27,310 bases of DNA, from positions 1-27,310 of IMG/VR virus record IMGVR_UViG_3300017752_000119. One strand, given 5' to 3'. Positions 15,721-21,962 of the stretch are shown here, piece after piece; within the stretch, counting starts at the first letter, position 1, and every line of letters begins with the position of its first letter. The position numbers and the translations under genes are program-made. Under the pieces are notes generated by a model that was not told the DNA's origin, did no database searches, and saw only the letters and a list, made by a program, of their open reading frames with translations. Origin of the DNA: a virus.

Positions 15721-16304
15721 ACGAAAGGTTTGCCGCATATCCATCCTACTAAACTATAACGAGTACCCTCTGTTACGGGAGTTACTCTATGAAACATAAA
15801 ACTAGGGAACACTATAGCACATCCTAACTTAGGTGTCAAGGTAATAGTGCGTTCTTTTTCATGTGGCGCACCTACTTCAAATTCAAAGTTACCACCTTCG
15901 TAGTCTGTGTTAAGAATAATAGAAAAACTAATCTTTCTAATTTTACCATATAACTCATCATCTGTGTAAGGTGTGCTTCTCTGGTCGGCGTGCCAATCAT
16001 AATGTTGTTTCTTAGAACCTTCATACTTTGTGAACTGTAAATCTTCAATCATATCATAATCAAAGTTCCAATTATTATTTACGTTCTCCATATAAATCAT
16101 ATTAAGTATTGGACCAAACATAAATTCTGTTTGTTGATTTCTTTTGAACCAAGCAATAGAACTTTTTCTATGACCTTCTATCGCCTCTTCTGTACCATCA
16201 ATTTTCGCAGGTTCAATATTATCATTGCCCATTTGAATTATCTTTGAAATGGTAGCATCATCAAGTACTCTTTTAGTTTCTGAAAATTGATACTTTAAAA
16301 TCAT
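15717..16304 (-). CDS. 2OG-Fe(II) oxygenase, prolyl-4-hydroxylase-like
   Basis: 195 residues with the double-stranded beta-helix motifs of 2-oxoglutarate/iron oxygenases: iron ligands H105 and D107 in YDWHADQ, distal H172 in FPSFMFHRVTPV, and the 2OG-binding R182 in EGTRYSLVGW. Also typical is the strand FSIILNTDYEGGNFEF. The general family hydroxylates protein side chains or small molecules; the substrate here is unknown. It is wedged between gp33 and gp59, sharing ATGA overlaps with both, so it is co-translated with the replication/late-transcription cluster. One of three 2OG-type genes in the window, and distinct in sequence from the other two. Confidence 0.9.
   Translation of the reverse strand: MILKYQFSETKRVLDDATISKIIQMGNDNIEPAKIDGTEEAIEGHRKSSIAWFKRNQQTEFMFGPILNMIYMENVNNNWNFDYDMIEDLQFTKYEGSKKQHYDWHADQRSTPYTDDELYGKIRKISFSIILNTDYEGGNFEFEVGAPHEKERTITLTPKLGCAIVFPSFMFHRVTPVTEGTRYSLVGWICGKPFV
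15811..15839 (-). promoter_or_regulatory. 59: Sigma70-type promoter inside the oxygenase gene, ahead of gp59
   Basis: TTGACA at 15839-15834, 17-bp spacer, TATAGT at 15816-15811. The predicted start near 15804 is ~85 nt before the gp59 ATG. It lies within coding sequence, so it needs experimental support, but box identity and spacing equal those of the intergenic sites. Confidence 0.6.
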
Positions 16305-16552
16305 ATAGGCAATACCGCTGTCTTAGGAAGATAGTTCAGTTCCTGTGCAGTTACTTCTACCTTCTCTTTTAGAGTTCGCGAGACATACTTGCGAATGTCT
16401 TCAGGTTCAAGTTGATGCTCTTCACAATAATGTAGAATTGCATCCATATAGTTAAGTTCTTTTTCTCTGACTATCCTCTCAACAATCAAAGAGAACCTTT
16501 TTGGGGTCATAGGTTCAACAACCTTTTCTAGGTCTATAATATCATCATTCAT
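16301..16552 (-). CDS. 33: Late transcription coactivator gp33
   Basis: 83 residues (T4 gp33 is 112; marine homologues are shorter). Characteristic pieces are MTPKRFSLIVERIVREKELN, YMDAILHYCEEHQLEPEDI and TLKEKVEVTAQELNYLPKTA. gp33 bridges host RNA polymerase beta-flap and the sliding clamp gp45 and, with sigma gp55, activates late promoters; this fits the TATAAATA octamers seen here. The ATG is three bases past the hydrolase stop, and the TGA stop overlaps the oxygenase start (ATGA). Placement beside gp59/gp32 mirrors T4. Confidence 0.9.
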   Translation of the reverse strand: MNDDIIDLEKVVEPMTPKRFSLIVERIVREKELNYMDAILHYCEEHQLEPEDIRKYVSRTLKEKVEVTAQELNYLPKTAVLPI

Positions 16553-16555
16553 GTT

Positions 16556-17056
16556 CTAATCCCATCTATAAAAAATGTGGTCATCAATTCTTCCTATTCT
16601 TGTTTTTTCTTTATTCCATTTAGGGTTAACGTAAGTGGCATGATAGTGTGTGGCACCCTCAATCATACCAGCATATCTGTTAGTCAGTATTCTACTCACT
16701 AATCTTAGTATTTGTTGATAATGTTCAATGTTAGTAATGATTTCTGGTTTACCATCGCAGAACCAAGAGAACTGACATTTATGTTTTCTAGGAACATCTT
16801 TACCTTTTTCTTCTTTCCACCACTTTGAATATTGTGCTTGATATACAACCCCGCAAATCGTGTTAGGAAATCTACTATCACGCACACGATTGATAACAAC
16901 AAGACCTACTGCTATTTGTCCTGCAGTAGATTGTGATTTCGCTTCGTGATATATGTTGTTAGCAAGACATGTTCTAGAATTTGTCTCAGGTGGTTTTACT
17001 TCTTCAGCAAATGCGCTTGATGCAAGTAAAAGAAATGGTGCAATATATTTAATCAT
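16556..17056 (-). CDS. Secreted cell-wall hydrolase, SleB/CwlJ type
   Basis: 166 residues from ATG 17056. Signal peptide 1-17 (MIKYIAPFLLLASSAFA, cleavage before EE). The hydrolase_2 core has CLANNIYHEAKSQSTAGQIA (30-49) with presumptive catalytic E38, VGLVVINRVRDSRFPNTICG, and the typical FSWFCDGKP and GATHYHA. This family cleaves peptidoglycan, so the enzyme acts in the periplasm. A longer frame opens at ATG 17092, but that codon lies on the -35 box of the gene's own promoter; the -10 TATACT ends only 7 nt before ATG 17056, so the message should be leaderless. It precedes gp33. Confidence 0.88.
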   Translation of the reverse strand: MIKYIAPFLLLASSAFAEEVKPPETNSRTCLANNIYHEAKSQSTAGQIAVGLVVINRVRDSRFPNTICGVVYQAQYSKWWKEEKGKDVPRKHKCQFSWFCDGKPEIITNIEHYQQILRLVSRILTNRYAGMIEGATHYHATYVNPKWNKEKTRIGRIDDHIFYRWD

Positions 17057-17063
17057 AGAATAC

Positions 17064-17092
17064 AGTATACTATAACTTTCTATGTTTGTCAA
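17064..17092 (-). promoter_or_regulatory. Sigma70-type promoter of the SleB-like hydrolase
   Basis: TTGACA at 17092-17087, 17-bp spacer, TATACT at 17069-17064. The expected start (17057/17056) coincides with the ATG, predicting a leaderless mRNA. The -35 and a box upstream (CTTTTACCATAA) repeat those of the tmRNA promoter. Confidence 0.82.
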
Positions 17093-17151
17093 GACTAATT
17101 ATGGTAAAAGTGTCACTTTTCTGTTGCAAGGTAAGTGACCAACCCCACAGA

Positions 17152-17196
17152 TTATGCCGCTAAGGCGTACTCTGTATGTGCAAAGTTATCGTTTGC
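17152..17196 (-). other. ssrA: tmRNA tag-peptide reading frame
   Basis: GCA resume codon at 17196-17194, then 13 more sense codons and TAA at 17154-17152, encoding ANDNFAHTEYALAA; with the alanine from charged tmRNA the tag is 15 residues. The start ANDN and end ALAA match proteobacterial tags (E. coli AANDENYALAA); the ANDNFA opening is alphaproteobacteria-like. Confidence 0.93.
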
Positions 17197-17282
17197 CTTT
17201 GTAGTGTTTGACCAATTACGCAGTCACCCGACAGTTCTACTCTTTCTTATCTACGTCAGTCGATCCTATTTCGCCCCCATCA

Positions 17283-17400
17283 TAAACACACTAAAGTCCA
17301 AGATATTTAATTCTCTTCTTCTCAGCATTCTCAACATAATTTCTATACCACTTAAATCTCAAAAAGAATTTTTCCATCGTAGACTGCTCCCGTGTGTTTA
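17283..17400 (-). repeat. Inverted repeat bounding the tmRNA intervening segment
   Basis: TAAACACAC at 17283-17291 is the perfect inverse of GTGTGTTTA at 17392-17400. In the precursor RNA these 9 bp stack onto the acceptor stem through four bases each side (ACCA against TGAT, three of four pairing), giving a helix of about 20 bp that closes the intervening loop. Confidence 0.88.
17291..17377 (-). CDS. 28-residue ORF inside the tmRNA intervening segment
   Basis: ATG at 17377 to TAG at 17291-17293. GGGAG at 17391-17387 lies nine bases upstream, immediately after the inverted-repeat arm. The peptide starts MEKFFLRFKWYRNYVENAEK and is strongly basic and amphipathic. The stop overlaps the other arm by one base, so the ORF exactly fills the loop. 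No homologue recognised. It could be a real microprotein, a processing-coupled element or chance; the fit to the loop and the Shine-Dalgarno argue against pure chance. Confidence 0.5.
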   Translation of the reverse strand: MEKFFLRFKWYRNYVENAEKKRIKYLGL

Positions 17401-17471
17401 TGGTGGAGGCGGTGGGTATCGCACCCACGTCCTGTCCGTCATTCAGATTGTATCAACAAACTGTAATCTTA

Positions 17472-17500
17472 TTTATACACTAGTTGACAAGATTTGTCAA
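17472..17500 (-). promoter_or_regulatory. ssrA: Promoter of tmRNA: sigma70 and late consensus combined
   Basis: TTGACA at 17500-17495, 17-bp spacer, TATAAA at 17477-17472. The -10 continues as TATAAATA (17477-17470), the late octamer. A perfect dyad, TTGACAA-GAT-TTGTCAA (17484-17500), covers the -35, a possible operator. Predicted start near 17465. Confidence 0.85.
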
Positions 17501-17523
17501 GTACTTTTATGGTAAAAGATATT

Positions 17524-17901
17524 CTAATAAGAAGTAGGTATACCCTTAGTAGGTTTAACCAGAACATTAGTGTTAACTTCTAGTCCTTCTCCAGGAGATA
17601 AAAAACAAGTCGCTTTGCTTACATGTAGATATTCTAGAATTGTTGTAGTGCCTGTATCTAGATTTGCTAGAACTTCCACTGTAGTTTGCTCACTACTCAC
17701 CCATCGCATCACACCAACTTCACCAAATTTAGCATTAAGATTTTTCTTAACCAAATCATAATTATCAGTCGTACAGTTAACTGGTTTCTGTGCTTTATAA
17801 ATTCTAGGTGATTTATCTGTAGGTTCTATCGCAAACGCATATCCGCAATAAAAAGATATGCTAAGAAGTATCAGATAGTGCGGTAAGTATTTCTTGAACA
17901 T
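17524..17901 (-). CDS. Secreted/periplasmic small protein, unknown
   Basis: 125 residues. A clear signal peptide at 1-24 (MFKKYLPHYLILLSISFYCGYAFA, cleavage after AFA) precedes a ~100-residue domain with two cysteines (in VNCTTDNYD and ATCFLSPGEG) that could form a disulfide in the periplasm. Predicted strands GVMRWVSSEQTTVEVLANLD and TTTILEYLHV suggest a small beta domain. The start has AAGGAG, and the first 41 bases overlap the end of the upstream oxygenase, so the two are coupled. Not recognised; possible superinfection-exclusion or lysis-accessory roles are speculative. Confidence 0.78.
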   Translation of the reverse strand: MFKKYLPHYLILLSISFYCGYAFAIEPTDKSPRIYKAQKPVNCTTDNYDLVKKNLNAKFGEVGVMRWVSSEQTTVEVLANLDTGTTTILEYLHVSKATCFLSPGEGLEVNTNVLVKPTKGIPTSY

Positions 17902-18448
17902 TTGTATCTCCTTGGTTCTGCATATTAAAATTGAAAGGCATCGTTAATCGATATCTCTCAGTATTATGCGGTGGCATTTCATGCTCTAACCACCCAGGAA
18001 ATAAAACAACCTTTCCCTTTTCTGCCTTTATGGAAGTAGGAGTAAAGTTAAATACCTGCGGTCTTGGATCATAAAAATTTGTATGTCCAATATCGTCATA
18101 ATACACAATAGCACATACCATGTCTTTATCACCATGGTTGTGTTTAGAGTGAGTGCAACCCCTTTGAACATAATTAAAAAAACTCATATCAATAGTTGCA
18201 CGCCGCCTAAAAACTTGTGTGACATGATTTGTTACTAACCTATTTATCATAGAAGTAAAAGGACCAAAACCTTCGGTGGTGAGGTCTACATTATAAGAAG
18301 AGTAATACCAAGATACACCACTATTGTTTTTGTTTTTAGTATAGTGATCCACAAGTTCAGTTCGTGAATTATCTATTATATGCTCATCTATAAAATATTC
18401 ATATAGGGAAGTTGCGAATAGTTGATGATGTGTTATACCATCAATCAT
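17861..18448 (-). CDS. 2OG-Fe(II) oxygenase (2OG-FeII_Oxy_5-like)
   Basis: 195 residues. The oxygenase motifs are HSKHNHGD (H105 and D107 as likely iron ligands), VCAIVYYDD, NFYDPRP, then KGKVVLFPGWLEHEMPPHNT with distal H156, and ERYRLTMPFNF with the 2OG-contacting arginine. This is the compact phage-type family commonly seen in T4-like marine viruses; the substrate is unknown. The start ATG shares one base with the stop of the nuclease gene (TGATG), and its end overlaps the secreted-protein gene. It is therefore in an operon of nuclease, oxygenase and secreted protein. Confidence 0.88.
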   Translation of the reverse strand: MIDGITHHQLFATSLYEYFIDEHIIDNSRTELVDHYTKNKNNSGVSWYYSSYNVDLTTEGFGPFTSMINRLVTNHVTQVFRRRATIDMSFFNYVQRGCTHSKHNHGDKDMVCAIVYYDDIGHTNFYDPRPQVFNFTPTSIKAEKGKVVLFPGWLEHEMPPHNTERYRLTMPFNFNMQNQGDTNVQEILTALSDTS

Positions 18449-19134
18449 CAGATACCCTTCGCCTCTCTATACGCTTCTCTGACAGATAGGTACTCACCGA
18501 TGTAATCATCACGCTTCTTAACAAACAACTGCGCCTCACCACCTTCTACAGCGATTAGAATAGCAATCTGGTCGATAGGTATGCCTGTCATCTCTTCAAA
18601 CATAACAGCATATGCACTACCTTGCATAAAGTAGTTTGTGATATACTTTTCGCTCTTTGGTTTACTAGATGTTTTGAAATCAATAATTGATAATCTATTA
18701 TCAAAATGCCCAATGCAATCTACGCGACCTGCAGTCTGTAGATGTCTAGAAAATAATGTCTTTTCTTGAAAGTAGATATTATCAATACGATGCAACAAAG
18801 GTTGAATAGCATTGAACATAGACTTCTCAGCAGGTCCTTCAATCTTAGGTTCTTTATTATTAAGATAGTCTTCACACTGATAGTGAAATCTAGTTCCTCT
18901 TGAGGATGCTTGTCTGCTAATTTTGTTCGCCGCTTCATCGCCGACACGTTTGCGCCATTCCATGATACCTTTGCGGGTATGCCAACCTAAGACTGTAGTA
19001 ACTGAAGGCATCTTCACACCATCAGGTGTTACATACAGTCTTAGGTCTTTGCTTTGTTCAGTCAGTAGTTCAGGAATACCAACTGTAAAATTATTCAAGT
19101 GTGTAAAGTGTTTTCGTTCCACGACATTATCCAT
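18448..19134 (-). CDS. RecB/Cas4-like PD-(D/E)XK exonuclease
   Basis: 228 residues with the PD-(D/E)XK core: a conserved SSRGTRFHYQCEDYL (77-91, motif I region), GRVDCIGHFDNRLSIIDFKT with D139, D152 and K154, and the following Q171 in FMQGSAYA, typical of RecB/Cas4-like nucleases. No Cys cluster for an iron-sulfur centre, so it is not a Cas4 proper. It probably acts in recombination or DNA processing; similar single-domain nucleases are common in marine T4-like phages. A sigma70-like promoter lies directly upstream, leaving a leader of about 9 nt and no Shine-Dalgarno. Confidence 0.85.
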   Translation of the reverse strand: MDNVVERKHFTHLNNFTVGIPELLTEQSKDLRLYVTPDGVKMPSVTTVLGWHTRKGIMEWRKRVGDEAANKISRQASSRGTRFHYQCEDYLNNKEPKIEGPAEKSMFNAIQPLLHRIDNIYFQEKTLFSRHLQTAGRVDCIGHFDNRLSIIDFKTSSKPKSEKYITNYFMQGSAYAVMFEEMTGIPIDQIAILIAVEGGEAQLFVKKRDDYIGEYLSVREAYREAKGI

Positions 19135-19150
19135 TCTATAGTGTGATTAT

Positions 19151-19179
19151 ACTATAACACACTTTCATAACATTGTCAA
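19151..19179 (-). promoter_or_regulatory. Sigma70-type promoter of the nuclease operon
   Basis: TTGACA at 19179-19174, 17-bp spacer, TATAGT at 19156-19151, in the gap after the endolysin gene. The predicted start near 19144 leaves a leader of about 9 nt before ATG 19134. Confidence 0.82.
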
Positions 19180-19182
19180 GTA

Positions 19183-19734
19183 TTAAATTAGTCCGAATGC
19201 TTTTGATGTTGTTTCATCAACTCTGCGAGTCCAACCTCTACCAAAAGTTTCAAATGTTGATAACTTCTCATAATAATGCTGGCGCATCTCTTGATAGTTG
19301 ATAATTGCTTGATGAAGACCTTCATCTTCATTTTTATCATCAGCATCGATTTCATCAATATACTCTTGCAGTTTTTTTAGTGTGTTAGGTCCTATTGCAC
19401 CATCTGCAGTTGCACCAATCATATTTTGCAAATATTTTGCGGCACGTCCTGGACCTGCGTTTACACCAAAATCAAAAACACATAAATCCAAACCTTCAGG
19501 TAAGTCATCACCTTTAACTCGGTCCCAATAGTTTTGCTTGTAAATAGGTGCTACATCATCAACAGTCAACTCTTTCATGTCTTTTGCAACAAAGTCTTCT
19601 GTCATGCACCATTCTTCGTAGACACGTTTGGTTACTCCAAGGTTAGTCTCACCTCCTGGGTCCTTTGGATGGTTAACGTATCCACCTTCGTGGTGTAGAA
19701 TGATTTGTAAACATTCTTCATAATTCTTCTGCAT
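19183..19734 (-). CDS. GH108 endolysin (N-acetylmuramidase)
   Basis: 183 residues, glycoside hydrolase family 108 plus peptidoglycan-binding region. The catalytic motif is HHEGGYVNHPKDPGGETNLG (14-33), with E16 as catalytic glutamate. Then YKQNYWDRVKGDDLPEGLDL and FDFGVNAGPGRAAKYLQ. The C-terminal half has IGATADGAIGPNTL, the PG_binding_3 signature, and a basic FGRGWTRRVDE end. No signal peptide is visible, so it should wait in the cytoplasm for a holin. It supplies the lysozyme function that gp5 lacks here. AGGAG precedes the ATG, and the phoH stop is nine bases upstream. Confidence 0.93.
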   Translation of the reverse strand: MQKNYEECLQIILHHEGGYVNHPKDPGGETNLGVTKRVYEEWCMTEDFVAKDMKELTVDDVAPIYKQNYWDRVKGDDLPEGLDLCVFDFGVNAGPGRAAKYLQNMIGATADGAIGPNTLKKLQEYIDEIDADDKNEDEGLHQAIINYQEMRQHYYEKLSTFETFGRGWTRRVDETTSKAFGLI

Positions 19735-19743
19735 GTTAGTCTC

Positions 19744-20481
19744 CTATGCGATTTTCATCTTCTTATCTATACTCTCATATAGATTAGCGTATTCTTTTCT
19801 ATTCTTTGCAACAATGTACTCTTTTACAAGTCCACTTCGCACAATGTCTTCTTCTTTAAAATCAATCAACGAAAAGGAATTCATATTCTTAACAATGTCC
19901 ATAAAGTCAATGATACCTTTTTGTTCGTTCACTCTAGTTAAGTCAGTTTGCATGAAATCACCAGAGAAAATAATTCTAGAGTTTTCACCAACTCTTGTTA
20001 TAATAGTATCTAATTCGTGAAAGTTTAAGTTCTGACACTCATCAACAATAATAATACTGTCCGTTAAAGTTATACCTCTTATATATGACGTAGGAAGAAA
20101 TTCTAATATGTCTTGGTATTTAGCAAGTTCATATGGATTTTCAACTCCAGGAAATAACTCATTCATTAGCGCAACGTATGGTTCATTATATACAGCAGAT
20201 TTCTCTTCTTGCGATCCAGGTAAAAAACCAATATCTCTAATTGGCAACATAGACCTAACCAGTACAACTTTTCTTTGCTCAACTCTATGTGAAAGAATTG
20301 CATCAAGTGCATTATATAATGCAATAAAAGTTTTACCTGTGCCAGCACATCCATGTAAGATTAAATTTTTCTCATCATTAAACGCATCAAAAGTTAATTG
20401 CTGATTATTAGTAATAGGTTTAACTTTTTTTAGTAATGATTTAGATAGTGCTTTGACGCTAATTACTTTAGATTTTGTCAT
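19744..20481 (-). CDS. phoH: PhoH-like P-loop ATPase
   Basis: 245 residues, PhoH family. Walker A GCAGTGKT at 44-51 and Walker B IIIVDECQN near 148, then sensor-like IIFSGDFMQTDL. Between them is VVLVRSMLPIRDIGFLPGSQ, a conserved PhoH block. PhoH is among the most widespread marine phage auxiliary genes; it is an ATPase/putative RNA-associated helicase and its role in infection is unresolved. Start has GGAG. It precedes the endolysin with a nine-base gap, so the two are likely co-transcribed. Confidence 0.95.
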   Translation of the reverse strand: MTKSKVISVKALSKSLLKKVKPITNNQQLTFDAFNDEKNLILHGCAGTGKTFIALYNALDAILSHRVEQRKVVLVRSMLPIRDIGFLPGSQEEKSAVYNEPYVALMNELFPGVENPYELAKYQDILEFLPTSYIRGITLTDSIIIVDECQNLNFHELDTIITRVGENSRIIFSGDFMQTDLTRVNEQKGIIDFMDIVKNMNSFSLIDFKEEDIVRSGLVKEYIVAKNRKEYANLYESIDKKMKIA

Positions 20482-20535
20482 GTGTTCTCCTCTGCTAAAT
20501 GACTAACATTACAAGGGTATCACCAATAAACATAA

Positions 20536-21510
20536 TCATTTTTTATTGAACGGACATTTTCCTCCTTTAGATTGTTGATGGTAACCGAAAAACTTTAATG
20601 CATTTCTATATGGGGCAGATGAACCCCATGCTGTACCCCTCATAAAATTAGAAATTTCTCTATGTCGTTCTATGTCAGCATCATTAATCATTCTGACTTC
20701 TAGGGGTAGTCTATCTCTCTTAATAGGAATGTATGTGACAAGAGGTGTCATATAAGGTATTTCAAATTGAACACCTTTTTCCTTAACAAAGAAAAACATA
20801 TTAGAGGAGTGCCAATAGTCTGTGTTAAGTATTCCAGGTAGTGCTTCTAATGTATTGTTGAATTGATATGTGGGATCAATCTGTAACATTGACCATCCAG
20901 GAGGAGTATGTATTTCCCATATACTATCCAACTTCAACAGACAAGATGCCCACCGTTCTGGCATCTCAGGAATCATTGTTGAATACTGAGAAGCAGGATG
21001 CATACCCCAATTTTCATTAGTATCGTTTTCTTGTTGCCACTGTTCTAACTTACTTAGTGTTACACTTTCACTAGTAGCAAAATCACCATCTATATTTTTA
21101 TACTGGTCTGTTTTTGCAACGTGTGATGCTCTGTGCGTTGATGAGGTTGTTATCAGGTCTTTGCCATCTTCAGTAACAGTTACAATCGTATTGCCCCAAT
21201 ACGGCATTGTGTATCCAACACTGAGAATGTCTTGCATTCCAGGACAGGTCTTAATTGTTTGACCATGTGTCTTAAAGTCAGGATGAATACCTCCAGGCGC
21301 ACTCCGCGCAATTTGCGCTCTTGCTTGTTCATCAACATCTAGTAATTGATTGGTTGGTAATTTCTTAAACCAATCAGGAATAAAATGACTACTATTCTTA
21401 ACAGGTGCCCATTTTTGTACACCCTCTATCTGTGTGACGAATTCGACTTTTGGTGGTGTGTATGTTTTTTTTGCTAACCATGTCGCAAAGTCATTGAGTA
21501 CTTCTCTCAC
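20536..21510 (-). CDS. Conserved hypothetical (DUF6065-like)
   Basis: 324 residues, no signal or membrane segment. The recognisable core is IWEIHTPPGWSMLQIDPTYQ (about 197-216), followed by LPGILNTDYW, and FVKEKGVQFEIPYMTPLVTY with IPIKRD. This WSxx/GILDTD/TPxxxxIP pattern recalls the DUF6065 family (recalled, medium certainty). The protein ends GGKCPFNKK. Start is GTG 21510, overlapping the preceding TGA (GTGA), so it is coupled to the upstream gene. Function is unknown. Confidence 0.75.
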   Translation of the reverse strand: MREVLNDFATWLAKKTYTPPKVEFVTQIEGVQKWAPVKNSSHFIPDWFKKLPTNQLLDVDEQARAQIARSAPGGIHPDFKTHGQTIKTCPGMQDILSVGYTMPYWGNTIVTVTEDGKDLITTSSTHRASHVAKTDQYKNIDGDFATSESVTLSKLEQWQQENDTNENWGMHPASQYSTMIPEMPERWASCLLKLDSIWEIHTPPGWSMLQIDPTYQFNNTLEALPGILNTDYWHSSNMFFFVKEKGVQFEIPYMTPLVTYIPIKRDRLPLEVRMINDADIERHREISNFMRGTAWGSSAPYRNALKFFGYHQQSKGGKCPFNKK

Positions 21511-21806
21511 TTTTTCTTCGCCCTATGCTTTGCTAGAATGTTTTCTGTTTGAGACTGTTTTATAGTCTTTCGATTATATTGTTGGTCAACCGATGACCCA
21601 GGAGACTTTTCTCCAATTTTTGACATAACCTCTTTGAATCCATCTGATTGCTTGTCGCGTAAAGATACACCACCCACAATGCTAGGTGCCGTTATCATCT
21701 TGTCTAGATGCGGATTGGTTGTTTTGAAATCATCTAACTCTGACATACTCATGTAATGGTCTTCGACTTCGCCTGTTGCTTGATTAATGAAACTATATGT
21801 TGGCAT
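21507..21806 (-). CDS. FmdB-like small protein lacking the zinc ribbon cysteines
   Basis: 99 residues. The opening MPTYSFINQATGEVEDHYMS resembles FmdB-type regulators (MPTYEYxCxxCG...), but the CxxC pairs are replaced and the protein contains no cysteine at all. Then MSELDDFKTTNPHL, a hydrophobic SIVGGVSL and FKEVMSKIGEKSPGSSVDQQ. The C-terminus is basic (TIKQSQTENILAKHRAKKK). Similar Cys-less versions occur in marine T4-like phages as hypothetical proteins. Overlaps the next gene by four bases (GTGA). Confidence 0.75.
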   Translation of the reverse strand: MPTYSFINQATGEVEDHYMSMSELDDFKTTNPHLDKMITAPSIVGGVSLRDKQSDGFKEVMSKIGEKSPGSSVDQQYNRKTIKQSQTENILAKHRAKKK

Positions 21807-21824
21807 ACTATTATCTCTATTTAG

Positions 21825-21962
21825 TTAGTGCATCTTTTGATGCTTGAGTTTTTCCATGTGTTCGATTACTTTTTGCCAGTAATCTTTGAACCAAGGGTCT
21901 TTTGCCCTATTCTTCGCTTTCTTCAGAAAGTGAATTCGTCTTTCAATTGTAGGAATGTTCAT
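21825..21962 (-). CDS. Small basic helical protein (45 residues)
   Basis: 45 residues from ATG 21962: MNIPTIERRIHFLKKAKNRA, then DPWFKDYWQKVIEHMEKL. It is basic, fully helical in appearance and typical of small accessory phage proteins. A longer in-frame opening at 22055 would lie wholly inside the preceding gene and reads as unrelated sequence, so the short start is preferred; AAAGG is about 15 nt upstream. It overlaps the previous gene by 20 bases. Confidence 0.65.
   Translation of the reverse strand: MNIPTIERRIHFLKKAKNRAKDPWFKDYWQKVIEHMEKLKHQKMH

Larger units (their letters stand above)
17112..17465 (-). ncRNA. ssrA: Permuted two-piece tmRNA (ssrA)
   Basis: On the minus strand the acceptor piece comes first (about 17465-17401) and the coding piece second (17278 to about 17112), the circularly permuted order known in alphaproteobacteria and some cyanobacteria and betaproteobacteria. 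The acceptor 3' strand CGCCTCC plus ACCA (17411-17401) pairs in all seven positions with GGGGGCG (17278-17272), including a G3-U70 wobble, the alanyl-tRNA identity element. The T-arm is GTGGG/CCCAC around a seven-base loop (17428-17412). GGATCGAC downstream of the 5' end matches the conserved tmRNA D-like region. The tag frame (17196-17152) reads ANDNFAHTEYALAA then TAA. A 7-bp stem GTCACTT/AAGTGAC with a possible pseudoknot follows. It should tag stalled nascent chains for ClpXP. Exact processed ends are inferred. Confidence 0.93.

Noticed and set aside
17401-17476. Isolated tRNA (proline- or alanine-like) ending in CCA
   Set aside because: Only acceptor 3' strand and T-arm are present; the matching acceptor 5' strand lies 120 bases downstream with a tag frame, so the whole is a permuted tmRNA.
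17135-17515. 126-codon plus-strand frame across the tmRNA
   Set aside because: It is the complement of the tmRNA and its promoter; base pairing and tag structure explain the sequence constraints.
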